DNA of 64,000 nucleotides from Pseudomonas sp. S04 (GTDB lineage: Bacteria; Pseudomonadota; Gammaproteobacteria; Pseudomonadales; Pseudomonadaceae). The stretch covers positions 2,920,001 through 2,984,000 of the forward strand of contig NZ_CP019427.1 of assembly GCF_009834545.1 (NCBI RefSeq), given 5' to 3'. Of this stretch, positions 49,932-58,720 are shown piece by piece; within the stretch, counting starts at the first letter, position 1; every line of letters begins with the position of its first letter. Below the pieces are notes generated by a model, which worked only from the letters and a program-made list of their open reading frames with translations, was not told the origin of the DNA and did no database searches. A program made the translations under genes and the position numbers.

Positions 49932-50048
49932 GTCAGAGATCCGATCCAGGCGGCTTGGGCTACATGGTTCGTACAGTAACAGCTTGTATGGGCAGGAAAA
50001 AGGTAGGGTTCAAGGTTCTCCCACGCAACACGGGCCATCGTTGACGAC

Positions 50049-50115
50049 CATCGCCGGCAAGCCGGCTTCCACAAGGTTTGCGGTAGAAACTGTGGGAGCT
50101 GGCTTGCCAGCGATG
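50049..50115. repeat. REPIN-like pair between nppA1 and mltD
   Basis: CATCGCCGGCAAGCCGGCTT and TGTGGGAGCTGGCTTGCCAG are inverted REP halves about 25 bases apart, in the 252-bp gap (49932-50183). The pair is shorter than the canonical REPINs. The same gap must contain the nppA1 promoter. Confidence 0.75.
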
Positions 50116-50183
50116 CACTAAAGAACAACGCGGTGATTCAGGATGTACGCGTCATCGTTGGCGACCACCGCAGGCAAGGGGGC

Positions 50184-51611
50184 TCAGCGTGGCGAGGAGA
50201 CCGTCAGCATCTGCCCAGGCTTGAGTGCCTGGCCAACGCGCGGGTTCCAGCGCTTGAGGTGTTGCATCTCGACGTTGAAGCGCTTGGCTACCATGTACAG
50301 CGAGTCGCCTTGCTTGACCTTGTACTGGGTCTGCTTCTTGGTGTTGGCGGCCAGCACCGTAGTGGTGCGGCCGGTGCTGCGCTTGCGGGTGTCCTGCATG
50401 ACCAGGGTCTGGCCGGCCTTGAGGTTCTTGCCAGTCAAGTTGTTCCAGCGCTGCAGGTCCTTGACGTCGACCCGGTTGGCCTTGGCGATGGAGGTCAGGT
50501 TGTCGCCGCGCTTGACCCGATAGTTACGCTTGGCCGTAGCCAGCGCCGGGCTGTCTGCGCCCTCGAACACCGGCTTGAGCGAACGCTTGCTGATCAGCTC
50601 TTCGGGTTTCATGGTCGACAGGCTGGTCGTCAGCAGTTGCGCCTTGGACGTTGGCACCAGCAGGTGCTGAGGGCCGTCGATGGTGGTGCGTTGCTTGAAG
50701 GCCGGGTTGAGCTGGAACAGTTCGTCTTCGTCGATGTTGGCCACCGCGGCAACCTTGGACAGGTCCATGCGCTGGTTGATCTCGACGACTTCGAAGTAGG
50801 GTTCGTTGGCGATTGGATTGAGGTTCACGCCGTAGGCTTCGGGCGCCAGGACCACTTGCGAGAGGGCCAGCAGCTTGGGCACGTAGGCCTGGGTTTCTGC
50901 CGGCAACGGCAGGTTCCAGTAGTCGGTGGGCAGGCCGAGCTTTTCGTTGCGCTCGATGGCCCGGCTGACCGTGCCTTCGCCGGCGTTGTAGGCCGCCAGG
51001 GCCAGCAGCCAGTCGCCGTTGAACATGTCGTGCAGCTTGGTCAGGTAGTCCATCGCGGCCGTGGTGGAGGCCGTGATGTCGCGACGACCATCGTAGAAGC
51101 GGGTCTGGCGCAGGTTGAAGTAACGCCCGGTGGACGGAATGAACTGCCACAGGCCGACGGCATGGGAACGCGAGTAGGCCATCGGGTTGTAGGAGCTTTC
51201 AATGACTGGCAGCAGGGCCAGTTCCAGCGGCATGTTGCGTTCTTCGAGGCGTTCGACGATGTAGTGGATGTACAGGCTGCCGCGCTCGCCGGCGCTTTCC
51301 AGGTAGGACGGGTTGCTGGCGAACCACAAGCGCTGTTGCTCGATGCGCGGGTTAACGCCCAGGCCGTCTTGCAGCTGGAAGCCCTGGCGCATGCGCTCCC
51401 AGACATCCTGGGGGATTTCCGGGGCGGGCTTCTCGCTGAGCCAGATCGGTTTTTGCTTGGTGCGTACGGATAAGGTGTGGGCCGCGTCGGTTTGCGGCAA
51501 CTGACTGGTGCTGCTACAGCCCGCCAGGGTGGCGGACACAGCCACCGCGATGGCTTGAGCCAAGCGGGTCAATGCGTCTGAATGGATGGATTTACGAATA
51601 GATGACGACAT
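50184..51611 (-). CDS. mltD: Membrane-bound lytic murein transglycosylase D
   Basis: This 475-residue lipoprotein cleaves peptidoglycan with 1,6-anhydro product formation. A signal peptide with lipobox LAGC precedes the SLT domain with catalytic Glu in VIESSYNPMAYSRSHAVGLW and QFIPSTGRYFNL. At least two LysM domains end the protein (YRVKRGDNLTSIAKANRVDV, YKVKQGDSLYMVAKRFNVEM); a third, degenerate one may precede them. MSSSIRK is preferred over an ATG eight codons upstream. Confidence 0.95.
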   Translation of the reverse strand: MSSSIRKSIHSDALTRLAQAIAVAVSATLAGCSSTSQLPQTDAAHTLSVRTKQKPIWLSEKPAPEIPQDVWERMRQGFQLQDGLGVNPRIEQQRLWFASNPSYLESAGERGSLYIHYIVERLEERNMPLELALLPVIESSYNPMAYSRSHAVGLWQFIPSTGRYFNLRQTRFYDGRRDITASTTAAMDYLTKLHDMFNGDWLLALAAYNAGEGTVSRAIERNEKLGLPTDYWNLPLPAETQAYVPKLLALSQVVLAPEAYGVNLNPIANEPYFEVVEINQRMDLSKVAAVANIDEDELFQLNPAFKQRTTIDGPQHLLVPTSKAQLLTTSLSTMKPEELISKRSLKPVFEGADSPALATAKRNYRVKRGDNLTSIAKANRVDVKDLQRWNNLTGKNLKAGQTLVMQDTRKRSTGRTTTVLAANTKKQTQYKVKQGDSLYMVAKRFNVEMQHLKRWNPRVGQALKPGQMLTVSSPR

Positions 51612-51710
51612 TGGCTGGAAGTAAGTTCCGGGCAAAAATGTCGGGCGATTCTAGAAAGCGCACCGGGTGCGGTCAACCATTCAGAATTTTTCGGCCTATG
51701 GTGGCACTGC

Positions 51711-52478
51711 TTAGAACGTATCTTTCCATGCGCGCAGGGCCGCAAAAACCTCACTGGGGGCCCGGTTATCGGGGCCATTCCGTTCGTCTATTTTTTCTTT
51801 AACAGATGTTACGCCAGTACGCAGAAACGGGTTTGTCAGCTTTTCCAGCGCCAGGGTCGAAGGCAACGACATGCGTCCGGCTTCGCGTAACTGGGAGACC
51901 TTCTCGAATCGCTCGGCTATGTGCCGGTTGTCGGGCTCGACCGCGACAGCGAAACGCAGGTTGCTCAGGGTGTACTCATGGGTGCAATACACCAGGGTGT
52001 CCTCGGGCAGGGCGGCGAGGCGGCTGAGGGAGTCGTGCATTTGCTGCGGCGTGCCCTCGAACAGACGCCCGCAACCGGCGGCGAACAGGGTGTCGCCACA
52101 GAACAGCAGGCCGTGGTGGTAATAGGCGATATGGCCCAGGGTGTGGCCTGGCACCGCATACACCTCAAACTCCCAACCGAGTACGCTGACTCGATCGTTG
52201 TCATTGAGGGCCACGTCGCGCCCGGGAATGTTTTCGCTGGCAGGGCCGTAGACCGTCGCGCCCGTGGCGTGCTTCAGGGTTTCGACTCCGCCGACGTGAT
52301 CATGGTGATGGTGGGTGATCAGAATCTCGCTCAGCCGCCACTCCGGGTGTTGGGCCAGCCAGGCCTGGACCGGCGCGGCATCGCCTGGATCGACCACCGC
52401 GCAGCACTGGCTGCGATGATCCTGTAACAACCAGATGTAGTTGTCGGTGAACGCGGGAAGAGCACTGATCTGTATCAT
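51711..52478 (-). CDS. gloB: Hydroxyacylglutathione hydrolase (glyoxalase II)
   Basis: The 255-residue metallo-beta-lactamase-fold enzyme releases D-lactate and glutathione from S-lactoylglutathione in methylglyoxal detoxification. The [10 protein letters not shown] metal motif, [26 protein letters not shown] and the late [10 protein letters not shown] motif are all present. The start [20 protein letters not shown] is family-typical. It is divergent from the methyltransferase gene. Confidence 0.97.
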   Translation of the reverse strand: MIQISALPAFTDNYIWLLQDHRSQCCAVVDPGDAAPVQAWLAQHPEWRLSEILITHHHHDHVGGVETLKHATGATVYGPASENIPGRDVALNDNDRVSVLGWEFEVYAVPGHTLGHIAYYHHGLLFCGDTLFAAGCGRLFEGTPQQMHDSLSRLAALPEDTLVYCTHEYTLSNLRFAVAVEPDNRHIAERFEKVSQLREAGRMSLPSTLALEKLTNPFLRTGVTSVKEKIDERNGPDNRAPSEVFAALRAWKDTF

Positions 52479-52543
52479 CGCGGGATTCGCCAAGCGGAAA
52501 ACATTGGTGCATCTTAGAGCTTCCTGGCGCATTGGAGAATGCA

Positions 52544-53302
52544 ATGACCGATAAAGCGTTCGCTCAGGCTGATCCGGACTGGCTGGCATTGATCAGCGCG
52601 GCCCGCGAGTGGCTGTCCGGTCCCCTGGGGCAATTTCTACTGAATGAAGAGCGGCGCATGCTCGAAGACGAGTTGGGGCGCTTTTTTGGTGGCTACCTGG
52701 TGCATTACGGGCCGTCTGCCGAATCTCCACCCAATGCGCCCCAGGTGCAGCGTAATGTGCGTCTTGGCGCACCGTTGCCGGGGGTGGAAATCGTCTGCGA
52801 AGAACAGGCCTGGCCCCTCAGCGAACACGCCGCCGACGTGGTGGTGATGCAGCACGGCCTGGACTTCTGCCTGTCGCCCCATGGCCTGCTGCGCGAAGCG
52901 GCCAGTGCCGTAAGGCCTGGCGGGCATTTGCTGATCATCGGTATCAACCCCTGGAGCACCTGGGGCCTGCGCCATGTGTTTGCCCATGACGGGCTGCGCA
53001 AGGCGCGCTGTATTTCGCCGTCACGGGTTGCCGACTGGCTCAACCTGCTGGGCTTCGCGCTGGAGAAACGCCGCTTCGGGTGCTATCGTCCGCCGCTCGC
53101 ATCCCCCGCCTGGCAAACACGCTTGGCCGGTTGGGAGCGCAAGGCCGGAGACTGGCAGGTATCCGGTGGTGGTTTCTATTTATTGGTGGCACGCAAGATA
53201 GTAGTCGGCCTGCGCCCGGTGCGTCAGGTTCGCCGCGAGCCAATGGGCAAGCTGATTCCACTGCCGATGGCCAAGGTCAACCGCCGCCACAGCGATCCGT
53301 AA
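52544..53302 (+). CDS. yafS: SAM-dependent methyltransferase (YafS-like)
   Basis: The 252-residue product starts [20 protein letters not shown], with GGAG upstream. A class I methyltransferase core is visible, with [20 protein letters not shown] and [20 protein letters not shown] (post-motif I/II region). The typical glycine loop of motif I is weak ([14 protein letters not shown]). Position between gloB and rnhA matches E. coli yafS. Substrate unknown. Confidence 0.85.
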   Translation: MTDKAFAQADPDWLALISAAREWLSGPLGQFLLNEERRMLEDELGRFFGGYLVHYGPSAESPPNAPQVQRNVRLGAPLPGVEIVCEEQAWPLSEHAADVVVMQHGLDFCLSPHGLLREAASAVRPGGHLLIIGINPWSTWGLRHVFAHDGLRKARCISPSRVADWLNLLGFALEKRRFGCYRPPLASPAWQTRLAGWERKAGDWQVSGGGFYLLVARKIVVGLRPVRQVRREPMGKLIPLPMAKVNRRHSDP

Positions 53303-53394
53303 CACCCTCATTATTTTCCCGGCCGGGCTTGCCCGGCCTCAGGCGTTGTCGGTCGTTGATCGGCAAGCCACCGACATTTTCTGGATAGATTGGC

Positions 53395-53838
53395 ATGAGC
53401 GATAGCGTAGAACTCTTCACCGACGGCGCCTGCAAAGGCAACCCTGGCCCCGGCGGCTGGGGCGCACTGCTGATCTGCAAGGGCGTGGAAAAGGAACTCT
53501 GGGGCGGCGAAGCCAATACCACCAACAACCGCATGGAACTGATGGGCGCGATTCGCGGCCTGGAAGAGCTCAAGCGTTCCTGCGACGTGCTGCTGGTGAC
53601 GGACTCGCAGTACGTGATGAAAGGCATCAACGAGTGGATGGTCAACTGGAAAAAGCGCGGCTGGAAAACCGCGGCCAAGGAACCGGTGAAAAACGCCGAC
53701 CTGTGGCGACTGCTGGACGAGCAGGTCAACCGCCACAACGTGACCTGGAAATGGGTCCGCGGGCACATTGGCCACCCAGGCAACGAACGTGCCGACCAAT
53801 TGGCCAACCGCGGCGTCGACGAAGTCCGGGGTCTGTAG
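53395..53838 (+). CDS. rnhA: Ribonuclease HI
   Basis: The 147-residue enzyme degrades RNA in RNA-DNA hybrids. The four catalytic acidic residues are seen: Asp in [17 protein letters not shown], Glu in [10 protein letters not shown], Asp in [11 protein letters not shown] and Asp in [12 protein letters not shown]. In most gammaproteobacteria dnaQ follows directly, but here the catechol/benzoate genes intervene. Confidence 0.98.
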   Translation: MSDSVELFTDGACKGNPGPGGWGALLICKGVEKELWGGEANTTNNRMELMGAIRGLEELKRSCDVLLVTDSQYVMKGINEWMVNWKKRGWKTAAKEPVKNADLWRLLDEQVNRHNVTWKWVRGHIGHPGNERADQLANRGVDEVRGL

Positions 53839-53844
53839 GATCTA

Positions 53845-54054
53845 TAGGGGCGAGCCTGCTCGCGATGGTGATGTGTCAGGCACCGTCGATGTTGAATGTA
53901 CCGGCCCCATCGCGGGCAAGCCCGCTCCCACAAACTTTGTAGGTGTATGCGGGGTCTGTGTGCATCCAGAGCCACTGTGGGAGCGGGCTTGCCCGCGATG
54001 GGGCCGGCACAGCCAGCATCCATAGCGCCTGACACACCGCTATCGCGGCAGCGA
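53845..54054. repeat. Two REPIN-family elements between rnhA and catR
   Basis: The first (53845-53932) has the same central segment as the 8778 array (CAGGCACCGTCGATGTTGAA) and ends CGGGCAAGCCCGCTCCCACA. The second (53975-54054) begins TGTGGGAGCGGGCTTGCCCG and is inverted relative to the first, with a degenerate right half against the catR stop. They mark the left boundary of the catabolic island. Confidence 0.85.
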
Positions 54055-54936
54055 TCAAGCGCTGCGCAACTGCTCGATCAGCCGCAGGCAATGGTTCAGC
54101 CCCGGCGACACATCGCCGATGCGCTGGCTGAGGATGATCGGCGAGGTGGCATTGCTTTCCAGCAGTGGAGTGAAGCCGATGTCGTCGCGGTGCAGCAACT
54201 GCACCGAGGCCGGTACCAGCGTCACGCCGATTCCCGCGCCCACCAGCCCAATCGCCGTTTGCAGTTCGTTGGTCCACTGCGCCACCTTGATGCTGACCCC
54301 GTAGGATTCGAACAGCGCGATCACGTGATCGGCATAGCTTGGCCGGGGATTGCCCGGGTACAGCACAAAGGGTTCGGCGGCCAGTTCGGTGAGGCTGATG
54401 GGCCGTGCCAGCAGCGGGTGGCCAGCGGGCAGGGCGGCGACCAGGCGGTCTTCGTTGAGCACCGTCTGGATGATCGCCGGGTCGTCGATGCGAATCCGCC
54501 CGAATCCGACATCGATCCGCCCGGCCTTGAGTGCCTGCACCTGTTGCAGGGTGGTCATTTCCGACAGCCCCAGCTCCAGTTCCAGGATCTCGTTGCTGCG
54601 CAGGCGGCGAATCAGCTCGGGCAACACGCCATACAGGGTCGAAGGCGCAAAGCCGATGCCCAGCCAGGTCTTCTCGCCCAGGCCGATGCGCCGCGTGTTG
54701 TCGCAGACCTTGTGCAGTTGCTCGAGCAACGCTGTGGAATGCTCGAGGAAAAATCGTCCCGCCTCGGTCAGGCGCAATGGCCGCCCACGCTCAAGCAGCA
54801 CCACCCCCAGTTCATCTTCCAGTTGCTGGATCTGCCGGCTCAGTGGCGGCTGGGCGATATGCAGGCGCTCGGCGGCGCGTGTGAAATTCAGGGTTTGCCC
54901 CAGCACCTGGAAGTAACGCAAATGACGCAGCTCCAT
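54055..54936 (-). CDS. catR: LysR-type activator of the catechol operon, CatR
   Basis: The start MELRHLRYFQVLGQTLNFTR is characteristic of CatR/BenM/ClcR regulators; a long in-frame upstream extension overlaps the operator region and is rejected. The winged helix (~residues 1-60: LHIAQPPLSRQIQQLEDELG) is followed by the muconate-sensing domain. The 293-residue length is usual. It is divergent from catB, with ATAC-N7-GTAT type operator between, and is expected to respond to cis,cis-muconate. Confidence 0.93.
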   Translation of the reverse strand: MELRHLRYFQVLGQTLNFTRAAERLHIAQPPLSRQIQQLEDELGVVLLERGRPLRLTEAGRFFLEHSTALLEQLHKVCDNTRRIGLGEKTWLGIGFAPSTLYGVLPELIRRLRSNEILELELGLSEMTTLQQVQALKAGRIDVGFGRIRIDDPAIIQTVLNEDRLVAALPAGHPLLARPISLTELAAEPFVLYPGNPRPSYADHVIALFESYGVSIKVAQWTNELQTAIGLVGAGIGVTLVPASVQLLHRDDIGFTPLLESNATSPIILSQRIGDVSPGLNHCLRLIEQLRSA

Positions 54937-54962
54937 GAGCCCTCCACCGTCCACAGGAGTGA

Positions 54963-54977
54963 ATACCTTTAAGGTAT
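54963..54977. promoter_or_regulatory. CatR operator (ATACCTTTAAGGTAT)
   Basis: This perfect palindrome matches the ATAC-N7-GTAT recognition pattern of CatM/BenM/CatR proteins. It lies 27 bp from the catR start and 101 bp upstream of the catB start. It is the primary recognition site. Confidence 0.85.
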
Positions 54978-54986
54978 CGATCCAGA

Positions 54987-55001
54987 CCAATTCTATATTG
55001 G
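54987..55001. promoter_or_regulatory. Second palindrome in the catR-catB region (CCAATTCTATATTGG)
   Basis: CCAAT and ATTGG arms flank TCTAT, 24 bp from the first operator start. It may be the activation half-site of the catB promoter, or overlap its -10 region (TATATT). Confidence 0.5.
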
Positions 55002-55063
55002 AACCCAGAAAAAAGCCGTACGAGAATCGATCCCAGAACTTCAAGAACCTGACGGGTATCGAC

Positions 55064-56212
55064 ATGCTTGCTGCTGCCATTAAATCGATCGAGACGATCA
55101 TCGTCGATCTGCCGACCATCCGCCCACACAAGCTGGCGATGCACACCATGCAGAACCAGACCCTGGTGATCATCCGGGTACGCTGCGAGGACGGTATCGA
55201 GGGGATAGGCGAGGCGACCACCATCGGTGGCCTGGCCTACGGCAATGAAAGCCCGGACAGCATCAAGACCAACATCGACCAGCATTTCACCCCGCTGCTG
55301 CTGGGCCAGGATGCCAGCAATATCAACGCGGCGATGTTGCGCCTGGAGCGCAGCATTCGCGGCAACACCTTTGCCAAGTCAGGTATCGAAACTGCCTTGC
55401 TCGACGCTCAGGGCAAGCGCCTGGGGCTGGCGGTCAGCGAATTGCTCGGTGGCCGGGTGCGCGACGCGCTGCCGGTAGCCTGGACCCTGGCCAGCGGCGA
55501 TACCGCCCGGGACATCGCCGAGGCCGAGCAGATGCTCGACCTGCGTCGGCACCGGATCTTCAAGTTGAAGATCGGCGCCGGTGACGTCGACCGCGACCTG
55601 GCCCATGTGATCGCCATCAAGAAAGCCCTGGGCGATCGCGCCAGTGTGCGGGTCGACGTCAATCAGGCGTGGGACGAAGCCGTGGCCCTGCGCGCCTGCC
55701 GGATTCTCGGCGGCAATGGCATCGACCTGATCGAACAGCCGATTTCGCGCAACAACCGTTCCGGCATGGTGCGCCTGAATGCCATGAGCCCGGCGCCGAT
55801 CATGGCCGACGAGTCGATCGAGTGCGTCGAGGACGCGTTCAACCTGGCCCGTGAAGGCGCGGCCTCGGTGTTCGCCCTGAAAATCGCCAAGAATGGCGGT
55901 CCCCGTGCGGTGTTGCGCACGGCGGCGATTGCCGAAGCGGCGGGCATCGGCCTGTACGGGGGCACCATGCTCGAAGGCGGGATCGGTACCCTGGCCTCGG
56001 CCCATGCGTTCCTGACCCTGAACAAACTGAGCTGGGACACCGAGTTGTTCGGCCCGCTGCTGTTGACCGAAGACATCCTCAGCGAACCGCTGGTGTACCG
56101 CGATTTCCACCTGCACGTTTCATCGGCGCCGGGCCTGGGCCTGAACCTGGACGAAGAGCGCCTGGCGTTTTTCCGCCGGGACAAGAGCGCCCCTGCCCAC
56201 CATTTAGTCTGA
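55064..56212 (+). CDS. catB: Muconate cycloisomerase CatB
   Basis: The 382-residue enolase-superfamily enzyme converts cis,cis-muconate to muconolactone. The start MLAAAIKSIETIIVDLPTIR is family-typical. The catalytic Lys pair lies in FKLKIGAGD, metal ligands in VDVNQAWDE, LIEQPISRNN and IMADESIECV, and the second acid/base Lys in FALKIAKNGG. It is the first gene of catBCA. Confidence 0.96.
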   Translation: MLAAAIKSIETIIVDLPTIRPHKLAMHTMQNQTLVIIRVRCEDGIEGIGEATTIGGLAYGNESPDSIKTNIDQHFTPLLLGQDASNINAAMLRLERSIRGNTFAKSGIETALLDAQGKRLGLAVSELLGGRVRDALPVAWTLASGDTARDIAEAEQMLDLRRHRIFKLKIGAGDVDRDLAHVIAIKKALGDRASVRVDVNQAWDEAVALRACRILGGNGIDLIEQPISRNNRSGMVRLNAMSPAPIMADESIECVEDAFNLAREGAASVFALKIAKNGGPRAVLRTAAIAEAAGIGLYGGTMLEGGIGTLASAHAFLTLNKLSWDTELFGPLLLTEDILSEPLVYRDFHLHVSSAPGLGLNLDEERLAFFRRDKSAPAHHLV

Positions 56213-56222
56213 GGAGTTGCAC

Positions 56223-56513
56223 ATGTTGTTCCACGTAAAAATGACCGTGAACCTGCCGGTCGACATGAACCCTGAGCGAGCCGCTCAACTCAAGGCCGAC
56301 GAGAAGGCCCTGGCCCAGCGCCTGCAGCAGCAGGGCAAGTGGCGGCACCTGTGGCGCATTGCCGGGTTGTACGCCAATTACAGCGTGTTCGACGTCGACA
56401 GCGTGCAAGAACTGCACGATCTGCTGATGCAATTGCCGCTGTATCCCTACATGGCTATCGAAGTGACGGCGATGTGCAGGCATCCTTCTTCTATTCATGA
56501 GGACGATCGCTGA
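56223..56513 (+). CDS. catC: Muconolactone delta-isomerase CatC
   Basis: The 96-residue enzyme isomerises muconolactone to 3-oxoadipate enol-lactone. MLFHVKMTVNLPVDMNPERA is the usual start, and a GAGGAG site overlaps the catB stop. The C-terminal YMAIEVTAMCRHPSS matches the family. Confidence 0.96.
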   Translation: MLFHVKMTVNLPVDMNPERAAQLKADEKALAQRLQQQGKWRHLWRIAGLYANYSVFDVDSVQELHDLLMQLPLYPYMAIEVTAMCRHPSSIHEDDR

Positions 56514-56563
56514 GCCGCTGTTGCCTGTTCTGTACTCTAATAAATACAAGATGAGGATTAATC

Positions 56564-57493
56564 ATGAACGTCAGAATTTCCCACACTGCCACGGCCCAGA
56601 AGTTTCTCGAAGAAGCCAGCGGCCTGCTCAACGATGACGGTAACCCGCGTGCCAAGGCCTTGGTCTACCGCATCCTGCGCGATTCGGTGAACATCATCGA
56701 AGACCTCAACGTGACCCCGGAAGAGTTCTGGAAAGCGGTCAACTACCTCAACGTGCTGGGCAGCCGCCAGGAAGCTGGCCTGCTGGTGGCCGGCCTGGGC
56801 CTGGAACACTATCTGGACCTGCTGATGGACGCTGCAGACGAGCAGGCCGGCAAGGCCGGCGGCACTCCGCGGACTATCGAAGGCCCGCTGTACGTGGCCG
56901 GCGCACCGCTGTCCCAGGCAGAGGCACGCCTGGATGACGGCGTCGACCCGGGTGTGGTGCTGTTCATGCAGGGCCAGGTCAAGAACACCGACGGCACGCC
57001 GCTGGCCGGGGCTGTGGTTGACGTCTGGCACGCCAACACCGGCGGCACCTACTCGTATTTCGATGGCAGCCAGTCGGAGTTCAACCTGCGTCGGCGCATC
57101 GTCACCGATGCCGAAGGCCGCTATCGTTTTCGCAGTATCGTACCGTCGGGCTACGGCTGCCCACCGGATGGCCCGACCCAGCAACTGCTCGATCAACTGG
57201 GCCGGCATGGCCAGCGTCCGGCGCACATTCACTTCTTCATCTCGGCCGATGACCATCGCCACCTGACCACCCAGATCAACCTGGATGGCGACAAGTACCT
57301 GCACGATGACTTCGCCTACGCCACTCGTGACGAGCTGATCGCCCAGATTACCTTCAGCGACGACCAGCAGCGTGCCGCGGCCTACGGCGTGAGCGGTCGG
57401 TTTGCCGAAATCGAGTTCGACTTCACCCTGCAATCCTCGGCCCAGCCCCAGGAGCAGCAGCGTCACGAGCGGGTTCGCGCACTGGAGGACTGA
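56564..57493 (+). CDS. catA: Catechol 1,2-dioxygenase CatA
   Basis: The 309-residue nonhaem iron(III) enzyme performs ortho cleavage of catechol to cis,cis-muconate. The iron ligands are visible as tyrosines in TYSYFDGSQ and SGYGCP, and the His pair in RPAHIHFFIS. An N-terminal helical dimerisation/lipid-binding domain (~1-100) is present. It ends the catBCA unit before a strong hairpin. Confidence 0.96.
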   Translation: MNVRISHTATAQKFLEEASGLLNDDGNPRAKALVYRILRDSVNIIEDLNVTPEEFWKAVNYLNVLGSRQEAGLLVAGLGLEHYLDLLMDAADEQAGKAGGTPRTIEGPLYVAGAPLSQAEARLDDGVDPGVVLFMQGQVKNTDGTPLAGAVVDVWHANTGGTYSYFDGSQSEFNLRRRIVTDAEGRYRFRSIVPSGYGCPPDGPTQQLLDQLGRHGQRPAHIHFFISADDHRHLTTQINLDGDKYLHDDFAYATRDELIAQITFSDDQQRAAAYGVSGRFAEIEFDFTLQSSAQPQEQQRHERVRALED

Positions 57494-57508
57494 TCCACGC
57501 GGGAATCG

Positions 57509-57542
57509 AGCCACGGCAAAACCCAGCGGTTTTCCCGTGGCT
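57509..57542 (+). terminator. Terminator after catA
   Basis: AGCCACGG-AAAACC arms pair with GGTTTT-CCGTGGCT around a CAGC loop, 16 bases after the catA stop, followed by TTTG. The nested palindrome makes a long stable stem. Confidence 0.85.
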
Positions 57543-57647
57543 TTGCGCTGTGGGGTAAGTTGCCTAGAATGCCCAGGCCTGATTTGCCTGAGCAGGGCGC
57601 CACGAGCAGCCCTGCACAGCCTATAAAAATAATGAGAGTGACCGGTT

Positions 57648-58604
57648 ATGCAAGCGCATCTCTTGAGTGAGCGCAGCAGTGTCTTTGCGCAGGCCGACCC
57701 TTACGCGGTGTCGGGTTACGTCAATCAGCACGTGGGCAACCACTGCATCCGCCTGCCCAAGAGTGGCAGCCCGCAAGCCAGTCTCAATCACAGCAAATTC
57801 GCCAGCCTGGACCTGTGCCGCATCAGTTACGGCGGCAGTGTGCGGGTCACCTCGCCAGCGCTGGAGACCATCTTTCACCTGCAGGTACTGCTCAAGGGCA
57901 ACTGCCTGTGGCGCGGTCACAAGCAGGAACACTACTTCGCCCCCGGTGAACTGCTGTTGATCAACCCGGACGATCCGGTGGACCTGACATACTCCGACGA
58001 TTGCGAAAAATTCATCCTGAAAATGCCCGCCAGCCTGCTCGAGTCGGTCTGCCAGGAACAACGCTGGCTGCATCCAGGGCAGGGCGTACGCTTCCTCGAA
58101 AACCGCTACCAACTGGCCGAGCTCGAAGGCTTCGTCAACCTGCTGGGCATGGTCTGCCAGGAAGCCGAGGCCACCGAGAGCATGCCCCGGGTCCAGGAAC
58201 ACTACGCGCAGATCATCGTCAGCAAGATGCTCAGCCTGATGAAAACCAACGTCAGCCGCGCCGGTCTTGGTTCCCAGACCTCGAGTTTCGAGCTGATCGC
58301 CGACTACATCGAGCGCAATCTCAAGCAGGACATCTGCAGCGAGGAACTGGCGCGCCAGGCCCGCATGAGCTTGCGCTCGCTGTATGGCCTGTTCGAACGG
58401 CATGCCGCCTGCACGCCGAAAAACTACATCCGGCAGAAGAAACTGGAGCGGGTCAACGCCTGCCTCAGCGACCCCACCTGCACGGTGCGCAACGTCACCG
58501 AACTGGCCATGGACTACGGCTTCCTGCACCTGGGGCGGTTTTCCGAGAGCTACCGTAAACAGTTCGGCGAATTGCCTTCCGATACCCTCAAGCGCCGCCA
58601 TTGA
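57648..58604 (+). CDS. benR: AraC/XylS family activator of benzoate genes, BenR
   Basis: The 318-residue protein has an N-terminal ligand-binding domain (~1-190) and a C-terminal AraC double helix-turn-helix (LARQARMSLRSLYGLFERHA, VTELAMDYGFLHLGRFSESY). It is the benzoate-responsive activator BenR by similarity to XylS and its place directly before benABCD. The downstream benA promoter carries two direct repeats of the XylS/BenR type. Confidence 0.93.
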   Translation: MQAHLLSERSSVFAQADPYAVSGYVNQHVGNHCIRLPKSGSPQASLNHSKFASLDLCRISYGGSVRVTSPALETIFHLQVLLKGNCLWRGHKQEHYFAPGELLLINPDDPVDLTYSDDCEKFILKMPASLLESVCQEQRWLHPGQGVRFLENRYQLAELEGFVNLLGMVCQEAEATESMPRVQEHYAQIIVSKMLSLMKTNVSRAGLGSQTSSFELIADYIERNLKQDICSEELARQARMSLRSLYGLFERHAACTPKNYIRQKKLERVNACLSDPTCTVRNVTELAMDYGFLHLGRFSESYRKQFGELPSDTLKRRH

Positions 58605-58620
58605 CCGCCATGGGTGCAAT

Positions 58621-58656
58621 TGCACAAAACGGATAATGATCTGCAGCCAATGGCTA
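58621..58656 (+). promoter_or_regulatory. BenR binding sites upstream of benA (two direct repeats)
   Basis: TGCACAAAACGGATA (58621-58635) and TGCAGCCAATGGCTA (58642-58656) both fit TGCA-N6-GGNTA and are exactly 21 bp apart, the same arrangement as XylS sites at Pm. The proximal repeat ends about 22 bp before a possible -10 (TAGCAT at 58678), so it would overlap the -35 region. Confidence 0.88.
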
Positions 58657-58720
58657 TTGCCCCTCCAGCACCGGCTCTAGCATGAGCCTTGCCTGAATAA
58701 AAACAATGGAGGCGGCGGCC

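Noticed and set aside
53321..53338. GGCCGGGC-TT-GCCCGGCC palindrome before rnhA as a terminator
   Set aside because: The two-base loop is too small as drawn and no T tract follows on either strand; it may only be a weak hairpin after yafS.
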